Shown here: one piece after another, positions 1 through 10,256 of the stretch
Position numbering within the stretch: the first letter of the stretch is position 1
Layout of the letters: every line of letters begins with the position of its first letter
Assembly: GCF_030272615.1 (NCBI RefSeq)
Contig: NC_081408.1
Coordinates: forward strand, 605,669,673 to 605,733,672
From: Cryptomeria japonica
Taxonomy: Eukaryota; Streptophyta; Pinopsida; Cupressales; Cupressaceae
Reading direction: 5' to 3'
Length of the DNA: 64,000 bases
Translations under genes and position numbers: made by a program
Notes under the pieces: generated by a model
Database searches by the model: none
What the model was told of the DNA's origin: nothing
The model's input: the letters and a program-made list of their open reading frames with translations, nothing else

Positions 1-380
1 CACATCTCCCTCATATCTTGGGTAGTTTTGCCACCATTCTAGTTCTTCCATCCTTTCGTGGTTGGTCTTTGACCTATATGTACACAACTCATTTGCATTA
101 TTCAATGTGAGATTTCCATTACATTTTGCACTTACATTCTAGCTCTTTGTTTATTGTCTTTTTCAGTATTGTTTCCGTAGTCTTAGATATGGCTATGAAA
201 TCTAGGCCACTACAAAAAAATATTCAAATCTTTGATTTCATCCTAAATAGTCATCCCAGTAGTAAGCATGTTTTCTCATATCCATTTTAGAACCTAATCT
301 TTAGCTCAACACAAGTCACGTAAAAATCAATCTTATACCAAAAACAAGATTGAATGGAATACATACTAGAAGATGAGGAG
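1..380. other. left flank of the hAT element, no gene seen
   Basis: Non-repetitive AT-rich sequence with no recognisable gene or element. If the hAT element and one copy of its target duplication are removed, the frame from the ATG at 354 continues into 16135 and stays open for about 26 codons, but a TGA lies directly before that ATG. The flank could therefore be a decayed exon, or chance. Confidence 0.5.
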
Positions 381-388
381 GGCATGAC
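381..388. repeat. left target-site duplication of the hAT element
   Basis: GGCATGAC lies directly outside the left terminus and is repeated exactly at 16127-16134 outside the right terminus. An 8-bp duplication is the hallmark of hAT insertion. Confidence 0.93.
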
Positions 389-402
389 CAGAGTTTACTT
401 TA
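389..402 (+). repeat. left terminal inverted repeat of the hAT element
   Basis: CAGAGTTTACTTTA pairs with the right end at 16113-16126 (11 of 14). A perfect 16-bp palindrome, TGGCGAATATTCGCCA at 404-419, follows almost at once and may be a transposase-binding site. Confidence 0.85.
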
Positions 403-403
403 G

Positions 404-560
404 TGGCGAATATTCGCCAATGGCGAATATTTTGTACCATCTGGGGGTGGCCATGTCGCCAAAACATTATCAATTTTCGTCAAAGTCACGACCCGATCGC
501 CATATGTTTTATGCAATTGAATGTTTCTATGCGATGATTTCGCCAATACAATATATGGTG
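404..560. repeat. left subterminal TCGCCA / TGGCGA motif cluster
   Basis: Copies of TCGCCA or its complement occur in the palindrome at 404-419 and near 421, 454 and 540, with outliers near 812, 1270 and 1302. TCGCCAATACA near 540 is repeated exactly at 15826 and 15989 by the other end. Repeated subterminal motifs at both ends are typical transposase-binding sites of plant hAT and CACTA elements. Binding itself is inferred. Confidence 0.6.
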
Positions 561-708
561 GACACATGGTAAATTTAATTGTTTTGCCTACACTCTTTGA
601 GGTTGCCTTAATATTTTGTTAGCCAGGGGGACCCAATTCGTCCGACATCTTGCCGACGCGTGTCTCCATTCTCCCCAACTTTTGTTAACTATATTGTATA
701 TGCCTATT

Positions 709-791
709 ATTTGGACGACCTATAATTGCCTCAAAAATTACATAAGTCATATTTGGACGACCTATAATTGCCTCAAAAATTACATAAGTCA
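709..791. repeat. 40-bp tandem duplication
   Basis: Two adjacent near-identical copies containing TTTGGACGACCTATAATTGC lie upstream of the transposase promoter region. Any short frame through here is a by-product of the duplication. Confidence 0.85.
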
Positions 792-868
792 TGTTATAGT
801 TACGCGGGATTCGCCAAATATTTGTATACCATATAAAATTCCCACAGAATTCACCTTATAAGGATTGG

Positions 869-876
869 TATAAATA
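869..876 (+). promoter_or_regulatory. candidate TATA box of the hAT transposase
   Basis: TATAAATA lies 238 bases before the best start codon (1114). A possible 5'-UTR intron runs from a GTTAGC donor near 1013 to an acceptor CTTCTTCAG ending about 1077, which would shorten the leader. This is sequence-based only. Confidence 0.4.
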
Positions 877-1480
877 CATGCAAAGATCAGATCTATCTCA
901 ACACAATCTGGTGGGTTCTAGGCTCTGAATTCTGATCAATAGCAAAGTTTCAGACCAAGGAAAACCATTGTTGTTCACTGTATTGGTGACTGCTAGTGAC
1001 CTAAAGCCTAAAGGTTAGCGATCATATTTTTGAAGTGGTATATTATACATTATAGTCTATTATTGCTTCTTCAGCAAATTGATATTTTTTTGGCAGCCTT
1101 TATTTCGTTGGAGATGTCAAACAGGAAGAGGGGTAGGAAACCTGAATGTGGGGAAGGCCAGGAGAGGCCAACAAAAAGCAGAACATTGTCTTCGTACTTT
1201 GGCATTGGAAAAAGATTATGGTACTGGTGAAAATCAGGAAGGTACATCATCACAAGTACAAGTACAAAATTCGCCACCTGCACCGCATGTTGAAGACGGT
1301 GGCGAACCTAATATCTCAGATCAGGATGATCTTGAAGAAGATTATTTGGTAGATACTGTAATAACCCACTTAACCTAATCCAAAAACTCAACTAATTTTT
1401 TTTTTCATATATAAAAACATTGATTTCTTGTTCTTACTTATTCTTATTTATTTTTTATTCAATCACATACTCAGGTACAT

Positions 1481-1672
1481 TTATCCAAATGAGATAGGCA
1501 TCCATCCAACCGAGATGGGCATCTAACCATATGGGTTAGGCATCTATCCATATGAGACTAGGCATCTAACCATACGGGTTAGGCATTTGTCCATACGGGA
1601 CAAGAGGTTTCATCTATCCAATCCGGGATAGGCATCTACCCAAACGGGGTAGGCATCTATTCATAAGAATAG
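1481..1672. repeat. tandem array of nine short hairpins with covarying arms
   Basis: Units of about 22 bp consist of a nearly constant spacer (AGGCATCT) and a palindromic core. Cores in order: TATC/GATA, CCATC/GATGG, CTAACC/GGTTAG, an imperfect CTATC/GACTAG, CTAACC/GGTTAG, TTGTCC/GGACAA, CTATCC/GGATAG, CTACCC/GGGTAG and CTATTC/GAATAG. Loops are 4 to 7 bases such as ATACG, AATCCG and AAACG. When one arm changes the other changes to match, at several pair positions. Function is unknown. Confidence 0.85.
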
Positions 1673-2027
1673 GATATGCTCTGGCCAGAGACTTTAGACT
1701 CATCGGGACCATCTGGGTCCTGAGCCACTCTCTAAAGACTACACTCCCCTACTAGGAGTACATTGAGGTTGCTGTCCTTAGGAGTATTAAAATAATTACA
1801 TAAACAAGCTTGAGTTCTACCTCAAAATTTGGACTAAAGCCTCGGGAAGTCAAGCGAATCCATACGGGATTCCTTCTGAGTATGCTTTGAATTAATTTTA
1901 ACCTTTCAATTATTATTTGCACCATTTGATTAAAAGACCAAGGATCTTCAAGAACCAACTACTCACCCATAATCAAATCCTAATCCCCATCCCCGAACGC
2001 CTGAGTACAAGGGACAACTTCGTCCCT

Positions 2028-2082
2028 AGACTGCCTACATACCCGTTTTGACACGGGATCAAGGCGTAAAGTATGTAGTTCT
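2028..2082. repeat. nested inverted repeat in the solo LTR
   Basis: An outer arm CTACATAC pairs with GTATGTAG, and an inner arm CCCG pairs with CGGG around TTTTGACA. It could form a hairpin in LTR RNA. It lies about 350 bp after the hairpin array. Confidence 0.6.
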
Positions 2083-2919
2083 GGTTTCTAACCATGGTTT
2101 AATGTAAACTATTTGGTGGGTACGCAACCCTTTCTAGGGTCATTGTCCCAGACAGTTTCTCTACGGTTGCTACCCACGATGGTATCTTTATAGCAAAAAG
2201 GCTCAAGGTGGCCTTTTGCTTGTGGCTTCAAGAAATAAGACCTATTCCCTATTATATGCATCGCCCTTAATCTGTTATCATCCGATGAAATCATCAATAT
2301 AAAATAAATTCCAAGATCATAACACACAACCAACCCTAATGGGGTTTTCTAAGGTTCAACTGAGTGAATGTAAATTCCTTTTAAAACTAATATTTTTTAG
2401 ATTATCGATCCATGGGGGATTACCCACCCCTTGGATTTTAACTTCCAAATGATCCTTATTTCTCCCTGGCGGTTTATAGGGATGATGCCACAAACACCGT
2501 TATTGCAGCTTTATTAGGCGTTAAGTGCAGTAGTTCAACACGAAGACATTACCCGTAAGTGTGACCCAGAGGCACCATAGATATCAAACGTTGCTAAGGT
2601 TTTTGGTTTCAACTCCTCTTGTTTAGTTGTATATCTAAGAATTTAACTATGAATTCATGAAAACATAATTATACTAAAACAACTATGAAAAGAAATTATT
2701 ACATGCAAGGAATCAGTACTTGGAATAAAACAAAAAAAAACTGAGGTATAAGTATTACATGATAAACAATTCAACCATTTGGAAATATTATTTTCTTGAA
2801 GGAAAATTATAATTGTAAAACTTAAACTATATTCATGAAAGTACTAATCGCTTGAAAACTATGATACTTATAGGAGATAGCTTACAAAAATGACCATTTC
2901 ACCTTAAGTATGAATCCTA

Positions 2920-3225
2920 AAACTTGAAAGGTACTAAATTGCTTGAAAGAAATTTAAATGGTTAAATAGCAAGACTTTGGAAAAGAATTTAACATTAACT
3001 TGTTGAAGAGAAAAACTATTAATAATAAGCCTGAGAATAACCACATTACTCATAAACCAACTAACTTTTCCATTTGAAATAGCATAAATTTTATCTTCAA
3101 TTATTTTCTAGAAATGATAACCTTACGTAAATATGAATCCTTATACTTGAAAGGTACTAGTTTGCTTGAAATGAGATTAAATGATTAAATAGCAAGACTT
3201 TGGAAAATAATTTAACATTTATCAA
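2920..3225. repeat. diverged direct duplication, about 76 bp, 225 bp apart
   Basis: Copies near 2923-2998 and 3148-3224 share CTTGAAAGGTACTA and AAATAGCAAGACTTTGGAAA. A second such pair around 6055-6110 and 6190-6235 shares CATAGTGGGGGTTACAT. Both are inside the AT-rich part of the solo LTR; no gene is seen from 2640 to 6600. Confidence 0.7.
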
Positions 3226-6200
3226 ACTTAACACACTATACCATAATTTAAATAATTTCAAGGAACTTACATTTCATTTAATAAAAAGCAAATATTTAAT
3301 TAATAATAATTTATTTCATATGTTATTTGATCTCTTAATTATGATTCATCGTCAACATATTACTTATAAATAACTCCTTATCCATTTATATCCCAAATAT
3401 AAAGATTATATAGCATTTAAATAATTTTTAAATAATTAGATAGCACATGATAAGGTCAAAAATAAGCTTTACCCAGCATCATCCAAATATGAAAAGAAAT
3501 TAAATCCTTTTTTTTTTTTTTGAAATAAAATTTCCAAACACTCAAATTAAAATTATTCTTTTTAATAAATATAATTTAACAAATGATTTTAAAATTAATA
3601 GCTTTAATAGGGAAAAGAAAATAAGAAAGTTTTAAAGATTTTTAGATAACTTACTAATTATTAAAAAAAACAAAAGCAATCTTCAAGACAATTTTATCCC
3701 TTAGTATTTTAAATTTTAATCCTCATATAGTTAAATAATAAGCCGATTAAATCGTTGGTTCAAAACTATTGGTACAATTTAAAATTAAGGGTGTTAATAT
3801 CTATTTATAAAATAAGCAATTAATTTAATATAATTATGATTAGTTTTTATACAAGAGATCATAACAATCAACAATCAAATCAATGATAAATTTACTATAA
3901 TTGATTTTTATTCATTTTATCTAAATCTTATGTTTATCAACAAATAGATTACTTAATATTTGTCTTAAATAAAATTGCCCCACAAAAATGTTATCTTAAA
4001 TACAAAAATTAAATTTAAATATAAAGAAAAGAATTTATTTTTATTTTAATGAATAAACAAATAAAGGAAGCAATCTCAACCCTTAGATTAGATTAATATT
4101 AGCCCTTAGATGAAGAGTTCACCCACAACCCTAAAATCTTTATACTTATACTAAAATTTAGGGCTTTCCTTCCATTTTATTGTCATGAATCTTGCAGGAA
4201 GAATGGAGAAGAGGAATGCATACAGAAGAGTTCCACAAAATCTACCATGCTTGTTTATGAGTTTGCAACACCTTGCCATCAATCAACTTCCTATTTGAAT
4301 AAAACCCTCTTGATAGGACAATTGTTTCCACTCTTATTTGTTGGTTAATATATGCAAATTATGGAGATTTTTGGAATCCCTTTTGGAAGGATTGAATGGT
4401 TGGTTTAGTTGCAGATTTTCAAGTTTAGCTTTTTTTTTCTTTTTTTTTTTCCAAAGAAGGCTTTTAAATTGATTTTTATTTTGTTGGGTTCTATTTGAGG
4501 CTACAAACAAACCTTTCCGGAGGCTCCTCTGGGGCTGCAAACTTTCATAGGAAGTCATAGACACCCTCCCCTTCTTATAGGCTTGACATGCAATTTTTAT
4601 TTCTTTATCTAATGGTTTTCTTTTATTAAATTGTATTTTAATTTATTTTTACTAATTTATTTAATATTTCTATAATCATTGTTATTGATTTTGTCTGTTA
4701 TTGTTGTATCATATCATAAGCGAATGGTAATAAAAAATTAAATTTTGTATATATCTAAGATTTATCAGATCTAATACATGTATATCTATTCAGCCACATA
4801 ATGCTAATCACAACATTGACTTAATATGAAGATTACTAGAATTAATATACATATGTTCTTCTAAATTTAATATATACAATTTCGAATAGATAAATAAATG
4901 AACAACTACTTAAACTCTTATGCAGTACATGAAATAAAAATAGATGTATACAATTTCATTATGATAACACCCTTTCATTCAAATATAATTTATTTGGGGT
5001 TCAAAGATTAATTAATCTAAGGGAATAAAAGGTATTAGCTAATCAAAAAGACTTTTTTTTTTTTTCCTTTCACTTTCAAGTAATATTGCAATATATAAAC
5101 TATTGTGGATGTAAATTAGAAACATAAGAAGTAGAATTCATTTTTGAGAAAGAGGAGAAATGAAACCCTTATATTATTTAACTCATCCCCATTCAATTTA
5201 TTTAAGAAAATAAAACTATATTTTAAAACTACATTTAACCTCAATTTTTTTTTTTTAATAAATTGATTATTTTTTTTGCACTAATATTTTAGAATGAATT
5301 CATTATATATTTATTTTCTCTATAAGAAATTAGAAAATAAAGAGAAGGCTTTCTAAAGGAAGATGTGAAATTAATTAATATTCACATTCCTTTGCACATT
5401 TTATTTTAAGAAGAAAACTACTAGTTCATTGATAAAAAGAAAAGGGTAAGATATACACATCTATTCACACATGCACACATATTCTTTCTATCAAAATCTA
5501 AAACAAGATGGTACATGCATATAGATTTTCTTATCAAAATCTAAAAACAAAAGAATGTAAAAACTCTATATTATGCAAATAAAAATCTCTCCCCTCTTCT
5601 TGAAGTAAACAATATCAAAATCTTTCTCCCTTAAACTACCTAATTTTCAAAGAAAAATAACATGCATGCTAATAAAAATCTCATTTCTGGAAGAAAAATA
5701 TACGAGTATGGAAAGAGGGAATTTGAATCTGCAAGATGAACCAAAATCTTATTGATGAATCGCCCCTTGTTCTCCCAACTATCCTTCTCCGATCCTCATA
5801 TTGTAACCTGGCAAGATCTTCTCTAAAACCTCTGAAAATCCTAACTCACACAATGCAAAATTGTCTACAAAATTCATTTATATCTAACATGATTTGAAAA
5901 AAAATCTTTCTTGAGAATTCAAAAGACTACTTAATCACAAAAAATTCAACTCTCCTCCCTTTTTTTGAAAATCTAGAACTCAATATATAGAAAAGAGAGT
6001 CATTTTCTCACTACAAAAGAACTAATTGATTTTCATATTCTTTTCCCAAAATAATTTCATGCAAAAATGATTAATTGTCATAGTGGGGGTTACATGCAAA
6101 AATTTGAATTGAAATTCTCTTCTAGAACCTTCTCATTTCCTCCTACAACATGTGCTAAATAGTATATTGAGAAAATAAACAATTTCTAAATTAATTTCAT

Positions 6201-6600
6201 TCAAAAATGATTGTTGTCATAGTGGGGGTTACATTTGACCATGCATTCAAAATTCAAATTCAAACTCTCCTCCAAAAATGCATTTTGTAACTCCTTTGTC
6301 ATACAAAATGCCATGAATATAATTATTCTTGTTATAGAATAATTTTGTAACTCTCATGTCATATATTTGCTAAATCTAATATTTATTCCTTAATATTTTG
6401 AATTTAAGATTTATTTTCTAGAATCTTCTTATTTCTCCTACACCATGTGCTCAATTAGGATATTGAGAGAATAAGCAATTTTTAAATAAATTATGACCTC
6501 ATGTGTGTTTCACCACTTACATTCCTTTTTATTTAAAAACTTCAACCTTATTTCAATTTATCTTTTCTTTCCAACATTACTCATAAAATTAATATTATAA

Positions 6601-6623
6601 TAGTAGTAGTAGTAGTAGTAGTA

Positions 6624-6665
<42 letters not shown>

Positions 6666-6666
6666 G
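6601..6666. repeat. trinucleotide microsatellite (AGT)n then (AAT)n
   Basis: About eight AGT/GTA repeats pass directly into about fifteen AAT repeats, close to the right end of the solo LTR. Confidence 0.95.
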
Positions 6667-9180
6667 CAAGTCATATCAAGGTCCAAAAAGAGGGTTATGA
6701 TAGATACTCAAGTTAGCCAGAATGATATAATCGACTTGGGTGGTAATGCCATTGATGATAATGCACAGAAGGGGAAAAGAAAAGCCATATCAAAAAAGGG
6801 TGAACCATAATCAAAAAAGGATCGGGAGTGGGATATGTCAATGAGGAATTTTCAAATTAATTGGGCATCAAAGTATCCATTCATTGAACCAGTCGAGAAT
6901 CTAATTGAAGGTGAGCCTCCAATAGAATGCAGGTGTAAGATTTGTACTTGGAAACATAACAAGGAAATTAGGTTGTAGCTAAAATTTGACACCATAGAAA
7001 AGCATATGGGTAAAGTTTATGAAAAACAAATGATAGACGGGGTTAAAACATCAGTGATAAGATGGAAAACAAAGGATGAATGTAAGCATGTGAGGAATGC
7101 CGAAGAGTATTATTTTCATGAGAAATTACAGACGAAGCCTGCTGAAGTTAAAGGTTCTATTGAAGTTGTTTTTGGAAAAGCAATGCAAATAGAACAACTG
7201 GGAAAAGTTGTTCACTTAAGCGTTGTTTTTCATATTTTGAGCAGAGGGCATGCTATGATAGATTTCCCATCAATTAGTGGTTTATTGCACTTTTTGAAAG
7301 TTCCTAACTATCCTAATAGACACTGGTCAGTAAACAGTGGATGGGAATGGGCAAGTTGTCTTGCTGAGGTTGAAAAAGAAGATGTATAGGAAAAAATAAG
7401 AGAGTCAAACTTCATTGCATTTTCTTTAGATGAAGTTATGGCAGTAGACAATACTTCATGGGTATGCATGCATGTTTATACTGTAGAGAATCATACCCAC
7501 CAACCTCATCTACTATTTGTTGCTAAAATGGAGAGTGCGATAGCAGAAAATTTATTTCAACTAGTAAAGAAAAGTTTAATTGAATATGGAGGTATGGATG
7601 ACATGACAGTAGCCAAAAAATTGGTTTGTGTTGGAGCAGATGGAGCTTCGGTAAAGCAAGGTCACAGGAATGGTCTTTGTACAAAGATTGAAACTTCATT
7701 TGCACCGTACATTACTGCAATTCACTGCATGGCTCACATAATGAATCTAGCTTTTGGAATTGTGAGCAAGTTTGCTTCGGTTAAAAAAATTGAAATTTTA
7801 ATTAGAGAGCTCTACTCACACTTCTGTCGAAGTCCCAAATGATTTATGGAATTTCAACACTTTGCTGATGGATTAACTGATGGGAACAAGCTTCTCAAGG
7901 ATAATGATACTAGATGGATCTCTTTGGATGGTCCAGCACATCGAGTGTTTTCAAAATATCCATCCTTGATTGGACTATTTCACACAACTCGCGACGAATC
8001 AGATCAACCAAAATTTCCTGAACTTCTTGGCAGGTTAAGTAATTTAGAGACACTCTTAACTTTAGCAGCTCTTCTGCCCATGCTAGAGGAAATGAGGAAT
8101 ATTATGAAGGCTTCCCAAAAAAGAGCTCTATATATTGCAGAATATGCTACGCTCTGTAAGATGACATGCATGACCCTCGACAATCTCTATCGAAATCAAC
8201 CAACACTATCTGATGAAAAATTTGTTAAGTGGCGAACACTCACAGATTTGAACAATCTTGATAACTTTTTACAAATCGGTGCAGACGGAGAGGTATGTGC
8301 CAATGTATAGGGAGTTGAGATACCAATGCACTTCTATGCCATGGTCGACCCTAAGGAACTAGGAAAGTGCCCCAGGAAGAAACTAGCAAAAGTTATAAAG
8401 GAAGATTTCGACAAGATTGTTGAGACTGTAACTACTTCTGTGAAGAAAATTGCATATGATCATTCCTCACAAATTAGAAGCAGATTCCTTCCTAACAACC
8501 TACTCGAAGCCATGTCTATTATGTTTCCTCATTATTGGAGCCTCAACAGTGCATCTAATTTTCGAAGTAAGCTACTGACTTTGATAAAATAATTTTGCAT
8601 ATCCAGAGAATTTAATGGAGTAACTATAAATGGAATATTAGATGAAACTCATCTTCGAGAGCAATCATCTCATTTTGCATACACTATGAAACAACAATAT
8701 GCCATAATGGAGAACCCCCATGAAGAGGGATCAGTAACAAGGCTTTGGAAATATATAGCTGAGAACCCATCCTTGTGTGATTCAATGACAGAATATGTGA
8801 AGCTTGCTGATTTATGTCTTACCATGATATTGGGTTCGGTGGAAGATGAGAGAGTTTTTAGTGCTTTGGGGTTCCTAAAATCAAAGCTAAGAAACAAACT
8901 AGACAAAAATTTGGAAAATTGCTTGAGGCTCTATACATCTAGGTCTGATGTCCACACTTTTCCTTACGATAGGGCACTGCAAATCTGGAGGTCCAAATGT
9001 GAAAGAAGAGGTTTGGGCAACACTTCAAACCAAAGTGCCAGTGGGACTACTGGACCTAATGGTAGTGTTGAGATGCAGTGCGGTGAAGATATGCAGACTC
9101 AGACTCGGAGTGAAGAAACCACAGACGAGAATCAAAATCAAGAAAGCACTAAATTTGATGAGGATGAATGGCAACTGTAA

Positions 9181-10256
9181 GAGATTGGTATTTATTAATC
9201 TTATTACTGTATCTCATCATTCATATTACAAAAGCATATTACTTTTTGCAATTAGAATTTAATATTGATTTGTAATTGTATTTTTCAACTTTCTATTTCC
9301 AGATTTAAAATAGTATAATAAAAAAAAACCATAATGTGTTTATTGTACAATTACAGAGATGTTTATTGTTTATTTATACATGTTTGAGTCTCAAATCTGT
9401 GTGATACATTTCAGAACCATATGATACAATTCTTTCAATAGTAATACACATGTAGAGAACTTAGATTTTCATTAATTCTTTCAAAATATAGCCATATGAT
9501 ACAATTCATTCAATAGTAATACACCAATCTGTGTGATTCTCCATGCCAATTGCAAAAGTGAATATAAAGTTTCAGAACCCTTTGCAAAAGACCCTAAATT
9601 CCCTTTTATAGAAACGAGTGAGCAACAACAACTCCTGTGTGATTCTCCAATGTCCATGCAAAAGTGAATACAAAGTTTCAGAACCCTTTGCAAAATTGCA
9701 AATGACCCTGAATTCCCTTTTATAGAAACAAGGGAGCAACAACAGCTTCAGGTCGAATTGCAAGTTTGCAACATGTGAACACTGAACATCAAAATCACAA
9801 ACTCGGTATATATTTATATGGCCATCACAGGCCATATTAGCAATTTAACATCCGGTACATGTTTGATGTCTCCTGTTCAAAAAACAGATTTCCAAATTAA
9901 ATATTAATTCATGCCATGACAAATCAAACATAGATAATAGCAGTGCCTAAAACCTACTAATTAGAAATAGAGAAATGAATAAATGTTAAAGCAAGGGAGA
10001 ATTTGAGAATACAAATTTACTGGCTCAAGTTTTGCACTGTGCATCATAGATTCATAGGCTGGATTAGCAAAATAGCAATAGCGAGTGCTGTTTTTTTCCT
10101 ATTCATAAAATAGATTCATAGGCTGGATTAGCAAAATAGCAATAGCGAGTGCATCATAGATTCATAGGCTGGATTAGCAAAATAGCAAACAGAAAAAACA
10201 TAAAACCTTGAAATTAAGAATAAAAGAAGAAAATTGTGCAATAAATACTATGATTC
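9181..10256. other. region between the two convergent hAT genes, with local repeats
   Basis: No gene is seen. Two copies of a roughly 110-bp unit (about 9525-9630 and 9640-9745) contain AAGTTTCAGAACCCTTTGCA. Three copies of a unit containing ATAGATTCATAGGCTGGATT lie at about 10045-10190. The 3' ends of both genes, and so presumably their polyadenylation sites, lie here. Confidence 0.7.

Larger units (their letters stand above)
1357..6702. mobile_element. 5.3-kb solo LTR inserted in the hAT transposase
   Basis: The insertion is bounded by GATAC at 1352-1356 and 6703-6707. It starts TGTAATAACCC and ends GGGTTATGATA, an inverted terminal pair close to the frequent TGTAATAACCC...GGGTTATTACA LTR ends; the final CA has become TA. 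No direct repeat of one end is visible at the other, and there is no pol frame, so it is most simply a solo LTR or a gutted element. Removing it plus one GATAC restores the transposase frame. The first 1.3 kb is more GC-rich and carries a hairpin array (1481-1672) and a nested hairpin (about 2028-2082). From about 2640 the sequence is very AT-rich with diverged local duplications. Confidence 0.8.
1114..9180 (+). pseudogene. hAT transposase (KIAA1586/ZMYM-like), interrupted and nonsense-ridden
   Basis: This would excise and reinsert the element in the nucleus. The start at 1114 opens MSNRKRGRKPE, an AT-hook-like basic run, followed by LSSYFG. A one-base shift near 1205 moves the frame. Coding then runs to 1356, where a solo LTR (1357-6702) is inserted, and resumes in the same frame after the LTR's target duplication at 6703-6707. 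From 6708 to the TAA at 9178 the frame is unbroken by indels. A BED-type zinc finger is seen as CRCKIC with a later H (about 6930-7005), then an RNase H-like core including CVGADGASV, and a C-terminal hAT dimerisation block (SVEDERVFSALGFLKSKLRN, about 8840-8905). Six in-frame stops lie at 6808, 6976, 7387, 7840, 8308 and 8590. All can be read as C-to-T changes, although the one at 7840 could equally come from TGG. Length without the LTR is about 900 codons, normal for the family. Assignment to hAT is firm; the subfamily name is a resemblance. Confidence 0.9.

Noticed and set aside
209-230. CACTACAAAAAAA, similar to a CACTA-element terminus
   Set aside because: No matching inverted end or 3-bp duplication was found, and it lies in unique flanking DNA.
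354-572. 72-codon plus frame at the left end
   Set aside because: It runs across the target duplication and left terminus of the hAT element, so it is a chance fusion of flank and transposon.
616-861. Plus frame with a repeated WTTYNCLKNYISH segment
   Set aside because: The repeat is produced by the 40-bp tandem duplication in noncoding subterminal sequence; there is no family match.
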